The translations under genes and the position numbers were made by a program. A DNA stretch of 64,000 nt, taken from Gemmatimonadaceae bacterium. Lineage in GTDB: Bacteria; Latescibacterota; UBA2968; UBA8231. Shown here in pieces: positions 34,950 through 42,557 of this stretch; position 1 is the first letter of the stretch; each line of letters starts with the position of its first letter. Location: the NCBI GenBank assembly GCA_026706075.1, contig JAPOZM010000007.1:62001-126000 (forward strand). Direction: 5' to 3'. The notes under the pieces were generated by a model. The model worked only from the letters and a program-made list of their open reading frames with translations. It did not search any database and was not told the DNA's origin.

Positions 34950-35353
34950 CGAATCCCTGGATCGCCTGTCAGATTCTCGACCTGACTCCCTATTTCAACA
35001 ACGACGGGATTTCATTCGACGACAATCGTGGGGATGGCGATTTCGCCGGACAGGGAGTTACCTACCCAGCGGAGGATTTGCCGCCCTCCAATGCTCTGGT
35101 GGTGTGCCATGGCGTGCCCTTTCGCTTCCCCGACAAGGGAGACGGCCTGAACAGCAACATTTCGATGGAGGGACAACGCATCTCCGTATCGCAAGCCAGG
35201 TTTGCCAACCTCTTCCTCTTGGGCGCGGCAAAGGAGAACAGCCTGGAAGACGTCATCCGATTCGTGTATGGCAGTGGCAGGCAACATGAGACGCCTCCGG
35301 GATGGAAGCCCCGCGTCCCGGACTGGCACCCAAGCCGGCCCCCGGAGCCCTGA
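34946..35353 (+). pseudogene. Glycan-binding-like protein, truncated by IS3 remnant
   Basis: ATG 34946 overlaps the ACP stop (ATGA). The product reads ILDLTPYFNNDGISFDD, DGDFAGQGVTYPAEDLPPSN, VPFRFPDKGDGLNSN, EGQRISVSQARFANLFLLGA and then ENSLEDVIRFVYGSG, a beta-sandwich type I associate with carbohydrate-binding or NEW3-like modules of larger secreted proteins. It runs out after about 135 residues into an IS3-family remnant, so the rest of the protein is missing. It lacks a signal peptide, so a part before it may also be lost. Confidence 0.6.
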
Positions 35354-35367
35354 GGAGCCCCCTGCGC

Positions 35368-36005
35368 TCAGGCGGCCCGGTGGTAGACATCGCTGGGGGT
35401 CTCGTAGTCGATGGCTTGGTGCGGCCGCTCGAGGTTGTAGAAGCGGAAGTAGGCCGCCACGCCCTCGATCCAACTCGGGGACGGTGTCGTAGGCCTTCAG
35501 GTAGATGTCCTCGTACTTCAGGGAGCGCCACAGCCGCTCGATGAAGATGTTGTCCAGCGCTCGGCCGCGGCCGTCCATGCTCACCCGGGCCCCGGCCGCC
35601 CCTGGCTCAGGGCCTCCTCCAACACCTCCAGGCAGAAGGCCGCGTCGAGGGTGTTGGAGACCCGCCAGGCCAGCACGTAGCGGCTGAACCAGTCCATGAC
35701 CGCCACCAGGAAAACGAAGCCGGAAGGCAGGGGCAGATAGGTGATGTCGCTGCACCACACCTGGTCCGGCCGGTCCACGGTCACCCCTCGCAGCAGATAC
35801 GGATAGACCCGATGCTGAGGGTTGGGGAAGGTCGGTCGGGGCCGGGGGTAGATCCGGTCGATGGCGTTCATCAGCTCGAGGGTGAGCGGGTCCGCCGCCA
35901 CCGGTTGGTAGTAGAAGCTCGAAGGGGGCAGCCCGAGCACTTGGCACTGGCGGTGGACGCTCAGTTGGGGATGCTGGGGCTCGATCAGCGCCCGGCGCTC
36001 AGCGA
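35368..36005 (-). mobile_element. IS3-family OrfB transposase, internally deleted
   Basis: On the minus strand: QHPQLSVHRQCQVLGLPPSS, then FYYQPVAADPLTLELMNAID, IYPRPRPTFPNPQHRVYPYL, DRPDQVWCSDITYLPLPSGF (first catalytic Asp), SRYVLAWRVSNTLDAAFCLE, then directly RGRALDNIFIERLWRSLKYE (catalytic Glu region) and, after a frameshift, AAYFRFYNLERPHQAIDYET. The stretch with the second catalytic Asp (usually FNTDQGAQFTS) is deleted, so it is dead. Its stop is at 35368-35370. The terminal repeats and target duplication were not found. Confidence 0.8.
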
Positions 36006-36050
36006 TCTCGCTTTGGCACGATCCAGACTAACGATGCTCCGGGAGGCACG

Positions 36051-36329
36051 ATGAATAGACATGTCGGCAGCAGTCTTGATGAGTTCCTCGCAGACGAGGG
36101 CCTTCTCGGCGAAGCAGAGGCGACGGCCGTGAAGCGCGTTATCGCCTATCAGTTGAGTCAGTTCATGGAGGAGAACAAGCTGTCCAAGTCGGCCATGGCC
36201 AAGCGCATGCAAACCAGTCGGTCAGCGCTGGATCGTCTGCTTGACGCGTCCAATCCCTCCGTAACGCTGCAGACAATGGACCGGGCTGCGCGGGCCCTGG
36301 GCAAGAAGCTCCGCATCGAGCTGACCTGA
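36051..36329 (+). CDS. XRE-type HTH antitoxin-like protein
   Basis: This 92-residue protein has an HTH with HigA/XRE-type turns (YQLSQFMEENKLSKSAMAKR and SRSALDRLLDASNPSVTLQT) and a typical short tail (MDRAARALGKKLRIELT). The opening SSLDEFLADEGLLGEAEATA is common among antitoxins of HTH/HigA-like sort. No toxin gene is visible: upstream lies the IS3 remnant and downstream another HTH gene. It is therefore an orphan; the partner may have been lost to the IS. Confidence 0.8.
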   Translation: MNRHVGSSLDEFLADEGLLGEAEATAVKRVIAYQLSQFMEENKLSKSAMAKRMQTSRSALDRLLDASNPSVTLQTMDRAARALGKKLRIELT

Positions 36330-36342
36330 CTCGGAAACCCAA

Positions 36343-36654
36343 GTGCCCATGAAGAATCCGCCACACCCCGGCAAGGCCGTGCGCGTGTCCTGTCTGGAAC
36401 CGCTCGGCCTGACGGCCACGCAGGGGGCGAAGGTCCTTGGGGTCAGCCGCCAGGCCCTGTCGAATCTGGTGAATGGTCGCGCCCGCATTCCCGGCGACAT
36501 GGCCGTCCGCCTGGCCAAGGCCATCGGCTCGACGACGGAGACCTGGATACGGCTGCAGGCGGCCTACGATGTCGCGCAGGCGCGGGCACGCGAGGAAGAG
36601 ATCGAGGTCGAGCGCTACGAGCCGCGGCTGGTTAAGGCATCCGGCGCCGAGTGA
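36343..36654 (+). CDS. higA: HigA-family antitoxin, orphan
   Basis: The 103-residue product reads MKNPPHPGKAVRVSCLEPLG, VLGVSRQALSNLVNGRARIP, GDMAVRLAKAIGSTTETWIR and LQAAYDVAQARAREEEIEVERY, a complete HigA antitoxin. The start could be GTG 36343 or ATG 36349 (usual MKNPPHPG). HigB normally lies directly upstream, but here the previous gene is another HTH protein. So it has no toxin partner in sight. It may now act only as a regulator. Confidence 0.85.
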   Translation: MPMKNPPHPGKAVRVSCLEPLGLTATQGAKVLGVSRQALSNLVNGRARIPGDMAVRLAKAIGSTTETWIRLQAAYDVAQARAREEEIEVERYEPRLVKASGAE

Positions 36655-36705
36655 AGTGACACCTCGCCATCGGACTGCCACGCGGGGGCGAGGAGGGAAC
36701 TGCAG

Positions 36706-37572
36706 GTGAGATACTACTTGCGCGAGAATGTCCGGCGTTACGAGATCATGACCCGGATGGGCCTGGAAGACTGGGCAAGGCAGCTGTATGGTGGCATCGA
36801 CTTCCACGACTTCTCCTCCCGGGGATTCCTCGAGATGGCCCTGCCGAAGCTCCGGTTCAGGACGCCTGATCCAGAGGCGCTTGAACTTGGCACGGGCGTG
36901 GGCCCGGTAGCCCTGTACCTTGCAGACCGGGGCTACAGAGTCACCGGTTATGATTTGATTCCGGAGGCGATCCGGAAGGCCAGGGAGATAGCCGCCGAGC
37001 GAGGCTTGGCCATTGCGTACGAGGTCGTGGACGTGACGGCGATTCCGCGGAATGGGCGGCAGTTCGACTTGATACTCGACAGCTACTGCATCAACCACAT
37101 CGTCTTCGCAAGAGAGCGCAGGTCCGTCTTCGAGAGCGTCAAGGCCATGCTGAAGCCCAAGGGCTACTACCTCGTGAGTTCCTCTGTCTATGAGTCCGGG
37201 CGGCACAGCCCGGAGAGGAGAGTCGTAGATCGCTCCACCGGCCAGACTTACGATACCTATGACGGCGATTGCCTCTACGATCCGTCAACAGACTACTACT
37301 ACGAGCCGCTGGAGAAGGCTCCTTCCGAACTGGAGCAGGCAGTTCCCTGCAGCGACACACTGGTCATCAACGGCAAGACCTACATTCCCAAGCGGTGCTA
37401 TCGAGATGGGAAGAGGCTCGCAGCGGAGGTGGAATCCTACGGCTTCGAGTGTGTTCTGCAACATGGTGAGTATGGGGAGAACTCGATCTATGTCCATAGG
37501 GGGAGCGGGATGGCTCCCGGGTTCGACCCGGCTGGCTCAAGGCCGGTAGATGCTCCACATGAGACCTGTTGA
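36706..37572 (+). CDS. SAM-dependent methyltransferase
   Basis: The 288-residue protein (GTG at 36706, GGAGGGAACTGCAG upstream) has SAM motif I ALELGTGVGPVALYLADRGY (about 63-82), YDLIPEAIRKAREIAAERGL (motif II region), then VVDVTAIPRNGRQFDLILDS. A long C-terminal part is specific to the protein. It overlaps the next gene. The substrate cannot be told. The nearest neighbour is a kinase-like protein, so a small molecule modification role is possible, not shown. Confidence 0.8.
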   Translation: MRYYLRENVRRYEIMTRMGLEDWARQLYGGIDFHDFSSRGFLEMALPKLRFRTPDPEALELGTGVGPVALYLADRGYRVTGYDLIPEAIRKAREIAAERGLAIAYEVVDVTAIPRNGRQFDLILDSYCINHIVFARERRSVFESVKAMLKPKGYYLVSSSVYESGRHSPERRVVDRSTGQTYDTYDGDCLYDPSTDYYYEPLEKAPSELEQAVPCSDTLVINGKTYIPKRCYRDGKRLAAEVESYGFECVLQHGEYGENSIYVHRGSGMAPGFDPAGSRPVDAPHETC

Positions 37573-38416
37573 GGATTGGCTGTGCAGCTGTATCGGGCGA
37601 GGCCTGGTGGTCAGTTGTCATCGGGATATGGGAGGAGAAAGTGGCTGCGGTGTGTGGAGCTGCGATGTAGAGCTGGATGGTTTGCCCAGGCAAGTCATAC
37701 TCAAGGTCTATCAGGCTGGATTCGCGGACGGTTCGGGGTTGGGTCCCGGTGGCGCCGCCAGGAAGAGCGCACTGGCTCTCTCTGAACTGCGCAGGTTCGG
37801 GGTTCCAACACCCAGGCTGATCGGCCACGCGTCGAGAGGAGACATGGCGGCCATAGTCTACCAGAAGGTGCAGGCGCGTCCATGGACTGCGACCACAAGG
37901 CTGGAGGCCGCGGAAGCACTGGCGAAGCTGCACATGATCCCCATCTCGGAGATCGGTGACGAGCTTGCCTGCCTCGTCAGATCATCCGTACCCAACAGAG
38001 ATCGGACTCTCAACGGCCTGAAGGACTACCGGGATCTCGAGGAGTCGGCGTCCGAATGGTGGGCTGAGTACCCGGAGCTGCGGGGAGAAATCGAGTGGCT
38101 CCGCGCAGGCGGCGAGCCACAGTCAGCGAGGGGAGCGCTCGTCCACGGCGACTACTTCTCAGGGAACCTGCTGGCGAGTGACGCGGGACTCAAGATTGTC
38201 GACTGGGACCTTCTCGCACTAGGTGATCCCATGTGGGATCTGGGTTTCCTGGTCGGGGCGGATAGAGAGGTTGGGGAGGAAGAAGCCGCAGGAGTTGTGG
38301 CGGCCTACAGCAGAATGGCTCCGGTGGACAGGGCGGTTGTGTCCTGGCACAGGCGTTGTTGGAGGGCTTTCTGGAAGCTGAGAGAGCTGAGGGAGAGGGG
38401 GCTTGCAGAGACCTAG
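37550..38416 (+). CDS. Aminoglycoside phosphotransferase (APH)-like kinase
   Basis: The 288-residue protein has ALVHGDYFSGNLLASDAG (catalytic HGDxxxxN) and LKIVDWDLLALGDPMWDLG (the DxD metal motif at D-W-D) of the APH/choline-kinase fold, plus N-terminal strands VILKVYQAGF with a nucleotide-binding Lys. Such proteins phosphorylate antibiotics, sugars or amino acids. It overlaps the methyltransferase by 23 bases, and the ParB-like gene by 14. Resistance function is not proven; many APH-like proteins are metabolic. Confidence 0.82.
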   Translation: MLHMRPVEDWLCSCIGRGLVVSCHRDMGGESGCGVWSCDVELDGLPRQVILKVYQAGFADGSGLGPGGAARKSALALSELRRFGVPTPRLIGHASRGDMAAIVYQKVQARPWTATTRLEAAEALAKLHMIPISEIGDELACLVRSSVPNRDRTLNGLKDYRDLEESASEWWAEYPELRGEIEWLRAGGEPQSARGALVHGDYFSGNLLASDAGLKIVDWDLLALGDPMWDLGFLVGADREVGEEEAAGVVAAYSRMAPVDRAVVSWHRRCWRAFWKLRELRERGLAET

Positions 38417-38771
38417 ACGAGAGACCCACTCGACGAGGGTTGGGGGCAAGAGGTACATCTGGTACACGGAGCGGCTGTGGAAGCTGGCCCGGGAGCTGCC
38501 CGAGTTTGAAATCGAGGTGGAGAGCATTCGGGAACTGGATCGGGACTGCTGGTTCGGCACGGGTCGCACGCCGACCATCCGGGAGGTGGCCGCTCACTGT
38601 AAACGGATCAATGAGGCCAACTCCGCATTCCCTGTCATTCTCAACGAGAACGGCGGTCTGATGGACGGAGGGCACCGTCTGGCGCGTGCCTTGCTCGAAG
38701 GGAGGAGGACGATCAAGGCTGTCCAGTTCACGCAGACGCCTGAGCCGGACGTGATTGAAGAGGTCGGTTAG
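38403..38771 (+). CDS. ParB-like conserved hypothetical protein
   Basis: The 122-residue frame (TTG at 38403) reads RYIWYTERLWKLARELPEFE, IELDRDCWFGTG-type RELDRDCWFGTGRTPTIREV, NEANSAFPVILNENGGLMDG and HRLARALLEGRRTIKAVQF. GxxMDGxHR is the ParB/Srx-like fold signature. Homologues are common stand-alone genes of unknown role. It follows the APH-like gene with a 14-base overlap, so it is part of the same small cassette. Confidence 0.7.
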   Translation: MQRPRRETHSTRVGGKRYIWYTERLWKLARELPEFEIEVESIRELDRDCWFGTGRTPTIREVAAHCKRINEANSAFPVILNENGGLMDGGHRLARALLEGRRTIKAVQFTQTPEPDVIEEVG

Positions 38772-38774
38772 TGC

Positions 38775-38815
38775 CGCGCGGACCCAGGAGGAAGAGATGG
38801 AGGTCGAGCGCTATG
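38775..38815 (+). pseudogene. HigA C-terminal fragment
   Basis: The frame reads AARTQEEEMEVERYA, close to the tail of the HigA gene at 36597-36616 (QARAREEEIEVERYE). It may mark the end of a second, lost HigA copy. Confidence 0.35.
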
Positions 38816-38871
38816 CTTGTGAAGCTCGCTTTTTCACATCCCGCCCGCGCCCAGAAAGGGAGCCGCCCACG

Positions 38872-39054
38872 ATGAATCCCGAGTACTGCCCCCGCTGCCG
38901 CGCCTCCCGCAACGTCTCCGTGCAGAGCATCAGCCGGCGAGTGACCACGCCGGACGGTGAGGTCCGCTCGGTCCGAACCCGCAGCTATCACTGCGGTTCC
39001 TGCCGTCAGTTCATCCGCAGCGAGGAGATCGAGGAAGGGGTGGCCGCCTCGTGA
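38872..39054 (+). CDS. Small zinc-ribbon protein
   Basis: The 60-residue product (MNPEYCPRCRASRNVSVQSI) has CPRC and, 37 residues on, CGSC, i.e. two Cys-X2-Cys pairs in a four-Cys zinc ribbon. It ends EEIEEGVAAS. The start is ATG 38872 behind GAAAGGGAG. Its stop overlaps the GTG of the SDR gene. Function unknown. Confidence 0.75.
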   Translation: MNPEYCPRCRASRNVSVQSISRRVTTPDGEVRSVRTRSYHCGSCRQFIRSEEIEEGVAAS

Positions 39055-39797
39055 GCCCCGGAGGGTCAGGAGACCAGCCCCTCCGCGGCAAGGTCGCCGT
39101 CGTCACCGGGGCCGGCCGCGGCATCGGACGGGCCATCGCCCTCGCCTACGCCGAATCCGGAGCGGCGGTCTGCTGCACGGCCCGCACCCGGGAGCAGATC
39201 GACGATACGGCGGCGCTCATACGCCGCGCGGGCGGGACCGGGATCGCCGTGGCCGCCGACGTCACCGACCCCGAAGCCGTGACGCGAATGTTCGACGCGG
39301 CGGTGGAGGCCCTGGGCGGTGTCGACATCCTGGTCGCCAATGCCGGCGGCGTTCTCGAGTCGAAGCCGGTCACGGAGGGCGACCCCGCCCTCTGGGAGGC
39401 GACCGTGGCCGTGAACCTCTTCGGCGCCTACCACTGCATCCGCGCCGCCATCCCTCACCTGAGGCGGCGCGGCGGCGGCAAGATCCTCACCATGGGCTCG
39501 GGCATGGGCCACAACGGCCTGGCCGGGCACTCGGCCTACTGCTGCGCCAAGGCCGCCCTGTGGATGCTGGTCCGCGTCAGCGCCCGCGAGCTGTGGGCCG
39601 ACGGCATCAGCGTCAACGAGCTGATCCCCGGGCCGGTGCTCACCGACGCCACCCGCGGCGGCGGCGCGGTGGCCGGCATCGACAGCGAGTGGGTGAAGTC
39701 CCCGGAGGAGGTGGTGCCCCTGGCCTTGTTCCTGGCCACCCAGCCGGACGTGGGGCCCACGGCGCAGAGCTTCAGCCTCATGCGCCGCGACGGCTGA
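39051..39797 (+). CDS. Short-chain dehydrogenase/reductase
   Basis: The 248-residue protein has the classical SDR motifs: TGAGRGIG (about 19-26), NAGG after ILVANA, MGSGMGH (Ser region), and YCCAK (Tyr-Cys-Cys-Ala-Lys, catalytic Tyr and Lys). The C-terminal part has PGPVLTDATR. It reduces or oxidises a small-molecule carbonyl with NAD(P). It starts at GTG overlapping the zinc-ribbon gene. Substrate unknown; it converges with the amidase. Confidence 0.88.
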   Translation: MSPGGSGDQPLRGKVAVVTGAGRGIGRAIALAYAESGAAVCCTARTREQIDDTAALIRRAGGTGIAVAADVTDPEAVTRMFDAAVEALGGVDILVANAGGVLESKPVTEGDPALWEATVAVNLFGAYHCIRAAIPHLRRRGGGKILTMGSGMGHNGLAGHSAYCCAKAALWMLVRVSARELWADGISVNELIPGPVLTDATRGGGAVAGIDSEWVKSPEEVVPLALFLATQPDVGPTAQSFSLMRRDG

Positions 39798-39870
39798 CTC
39801 GCTTCCCGCGGTCCGAGTGCCCGAGTGCGGGTTCCCGTCTCCCGGGGCGCCGCGCCGGCGACATCCAGGA

Positions 39871-41271
39871 TCAGAGGGGCGGCCGTTCCTGGCTCCAGGG
39901 GGCGAGCTGCTCGAAGGCCCGGGCCGCTCGCAGGACGGTGAGGTCCTGCCGCCAGCCGCCGATGATCTGCAGGCCTACGGGCAGGCCGTCGACGAAGCCG
40001 CAGGGTACGGTGGCGGCCGGCAGGCCGGTGAGGTTCACCGGGTAGGTGAAGGCCGTCCAGCTCAGGTAGGTGGTCTCGCGGCCGGAGATCGAGCCCGGGT
40101 GGTCGTCGCCGGCGGCGAAGGCGGTGATCGGCAGGGTCGGCGTCAGCAGCAGGTCGCGGCTCTCGAAGAACTCCCGCCACTGGTGGTAGTAGGGGTTGCG
40201 CTCCAGGTAGGCGGCCGCCACGTCCGTGCCGCGGAACCGGAAGCCCTCCTCGACGACGGCCCGCAGGCCGGGGTCGAGGCGGTCGGCGATGTTGTCGAAG
40301 TCGTCGCGGAAGGTGGCGGCGAAGGCCGTCGACCACAGGGTGTGGAGAAAACGCCAGGGATCGTCGGTCTGGGGGTGCGCTTCCTCGAGGGTGCAGCCGA
40401 GGTCAGCGAACCGGAGGGCGGCGGCCCGGGCGGTCTCGACGACCCGGGGATCGACGGCGGCGTACCCGAGGTCTGAGGACCAGGCCGCGCGCAGTCCGTC
40501 CACTCCGCCCTCGATTTGGTCCAGCGCCACCGGCTCGGCCGGCATGGAGGTGCGGTCCCGCGCGTCGGGGCCGGCCATGGTCTGCAACATGAGGACCGCG
40601 TCGGCCACGGTGCGCGTGATCGGTCCGGCGTGGGACAGGGTCTCCACCACGCTGGCCGGATGCTGGGGGATCCGGCCCCAGGAGGGCTTGAAGCCGAAGG
40701 CGCCGCAGAAGGCGGCGGGGATGCGGATCGAGCCGGCGCCGTCGGTGCCCTGGGCGAGGGCCCCCAGACCCGCTGCCACCGCCGCCGCGGCGCCGCCGCT
40801 GGAACCGCCGGGCGTGCGGCCGTGCCGCCAGGGGTTGTGGGTCGGTCCGCAGACGCGGTTGCCGGAGTCCCCCTTCCACCCCAGCTCCGGGGTGTTCGTC
40901 TTGCCGAGCAGGACCATACCGGCGTCGCGCAGGCGTTCGGTGAGGGGGGCGTCGAAGTCGGGGACCCAGTCGGCGGTCGTCAGCGAGCCCCGGGTGGTGC
41001 GGATCCCTCGCGTCGCCGTCAGGTCCTTCAGCGAGCCGGGAATGCCGGCCAGCGGCGGGACCTGATCGCCGCCGGCGTACGCGGTTTCGGCGGCGCGCGC
41101 TTCCGCCATGGCCCGCTCGGGGGTGACCGTGACGAAGGCGTTGAGATCCGCGTCGACCGCCTCGATCCGACGCAGCGCCGCTTCGGCGGCCTCCACCGGG
41201 GACAGCTCCCGGCGGCGGTAGAGCCGCCGCAGCTCGAGGGCGGAGTGATAGCACAGGTCCGTGTCGTTCAT
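39871..41271 (-). CDS. Amidase (amidase-signature family)
   Basis: The 466-residue protein has the Ser-cisSer-Lys triad of the amidase-signature family: SLKDLTA (Lys near residue 81), GGSSGGAAAA (cis Ser) and GAGSIRIPAAFC (nucleophile Ser). GKTNTPELG and PGGSSGG are classic. Such enzymes hydrolyse amides, including peptidic and aryl amides. The ATG at 41271 overlaps the stop of the upstream Gfo/Idh gene (ATGA), so the two form an operon. Substrate unknown. Confidence 0.92.
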   Translation of the reverse strand: MNDTDLCYHSALELRRLYRRRELSPVEAAEAALRRIEAVDADLNAFVTVTPERAMAEARAAETAYAGGDQVPPLAGIPGSLKDLTATRGIRTTRGSLTTADWVPDFDAPLTERLRDAGMVLLGKTNTPELGWKGDSGNRVCGPTHNPWRHGRTPGGSSGGAAAAVAAGLGALAQGTDGAGSIRIPAAFCGAFGFKPSWGRIPQHPASVVETLSHAGPITRTVADAVLMLQTMAGPDARDRTSMPAEPVALDQIEGGVDGLRAAWSSDLGYAAVDPRVVETARAAALRFADLGCTLEEAHPQTDDPWRFLHTLWSTAFAATFRDDFDNIADRLDPGLRAVVEEGFRFRGTDVAAAYLERNPYYHQWREFFESRDLLLTPTLPITAFAAGDDHPGSISGRETTYLSWTAFTYPVNLTGLPAATVPCGFVDGLPVGLQIIGGWRQDLTVLRAARAFEQLAPWSQERPPL

Positions 41272-42257
41272 GTCAGCACTACCTCCCGGCCGCTGCGGGA
41301 CGACTCCAGGCAGGCCGTCATGACCTCCACCAGGTGGCGGGCGTACGCCGCGGTCACCGGCGGCTCGGTGCCCGCGTCGATCGCCTCCACGAAGGCCCGC
41401 AGTTGCATCGTCGTCGCGTTGTGGTCCTCGGTGACGCAGACCTGCTCCCAGTCGCCTTCCCTTCCGACGAAGACGTCGCCCGTCCCGGACTCGATGCCCC
41501 TTCGGAGCTGGATCATGCCCTCGGTGCACACGAACTCGGTGCTGAAGCGGGTGCCGCCCGTCTTCCACCATACGTGGATGAGGGTGGCGTGGACCCCGTT
41601 CTCGAAGTGCAGCATGGCCATGGCCACGTCGTCGGCGGAGAACTCGAAGAAGCGGCTGTCCACCAGGGCCTTCACGGCCGCGACGCGGTGGCCCGTCCAC
41701 CAGCAGGAGCGGTCGATCAGGTGGATGCCGTTCTGGTACCACAGTCCGCCGTAGGTGGCCTTGTCGAGGTACCAGGCCCGCCTGTTGGGCTTGAAGGGCC
41801 GGTAGGCCTCGTCGCAGAGACAGACCAGGTCGCCCAGGGACCGCTCGCTCAGCAGCTTCTTCACGGCGCGGTTCGGCGGCGAGAAGTGGTGCATGTGCCC
41901 CACGGTGAGCTGCCGGCCCGACCGGCGGGCGGCCTCGATCATGGCGTCGCACTGCTCCACGTCGACGGCCATCGGCTTCTCCACCAGCACGTGCTTGCCC
42001 GCCTCCAGGGCGGCCACCGTGGCCTCGCAGTGCAGGCCGTGGGGCAGGCAGACGATGGCCACGTCGACCCGATCGTCGGCGAGCAGTTCGTGGTAGGTGG
42101 AATAGCCGCGGCAGCCGTGCTCCGCGCTGACGCGGTCGCGGGCCTCCGCCCGGGTGTCGGCGACGGCCCGCACCTGCGTAGATTCAAGGGCCGCCGCCGC
42201 CCGCAGGTGCGCCTGGGCGACGCTGCCGGCTCCGATGATCCCGATGCCGTGCATCAT
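41268..42257 (-). CDS. Gfo/Idh/MocA oxidoreductase
   Basis: The 329-residue protein has the NAD-binding start GIGIIGAGSVAQAHLRAAA, the strand ending in VAIVCLPHGLHCE, and the family motif GKHVLVEKPMAVD with Lys in EKP (about 93-95). A C-terminal beta-sheet domain follows (VTEDHNATTMQLRAFVEAID). These oxidoreductases act on sugars or related compounds. It is co-transcribed with the amidase and divergent from the HTH gene. Confidence 0.9.
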   Translation of the reverse strand: MMHGIGIIGAGSVAQAHLRAAAALESTQVRAVADTRAEARDRVSAEHGCRGYSTYHELLADDRVDVAIVCLPHGLHCEATVAALEAGKHVLVEKPMAVDVEQCDAMIEAARRSGRQLTVGHMHHFSPPNRAVKKLLSERSLGDLVCLCDEAYRPFKPNRRAWYLDKATYGGLWYQNGIHLIDRSCWWTGHRVAAVKALVDSRFFEFSADDVAMAMLHFENGVHATLIHVWWKTGGTRFSTEFVCTEGMIQLRRGIESGTGDVFVGREGDWEQVCVTEDHNATTMQLRAFVEAIDAGTEPPVTAAYARHLVEVMTACLESSRSGREVVLT

Positions 42258-42350
42258 GCCTCGAATGCTAACCCCGTCCTCGCACGCGCCTCAAGCTGGC
42301 CGCCCGGCAGCCCCCGTGATCCGGGCCGCGCGGCCCCGGTAGGCCTGACC

Positions 42351-42557
42351 ATGCCGCGCCTGAATGTCCCGGCCCTGCAGCGGCAGATGATGCGGAGGAA
42401 CTTCCTCTTCAAGTTCCAGTTGGCCAACCACGTCGGCATCAGCTACGACCGCCTGACGGCGATTCTCGTCGGCGGCGAGGCCGAGGTGGAGGAGGAGATC
42501 GTCGCCCGCCTGTGCGCTGGACTGGACTGCGAGGCTTCGGAGATCCTGGCGAAATGA
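42351..42557 (+). CDS. Small HTH protein preceding RtcB
   Basis: The 68-residue product reads MPRLNVPALQRQMMRRNFLF, LANHVGISYDRLTAILVGGE and EEEIVARLCAGLDCEASEIL, a compact XRE/Cro-type HTH. It starts at ATG 42351 and its stop overlaps the RtcB start as ATGA. It is likely a local regulator or partner of the ligase. The predicted role rests on gene position. Confidence 0.75.
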   Translation: MPRLNVPALQRQMMRRNFLFKFQLANHVGISYDRLTAILVGGEAEVEEEIVARLCAGLDCEASEILAK

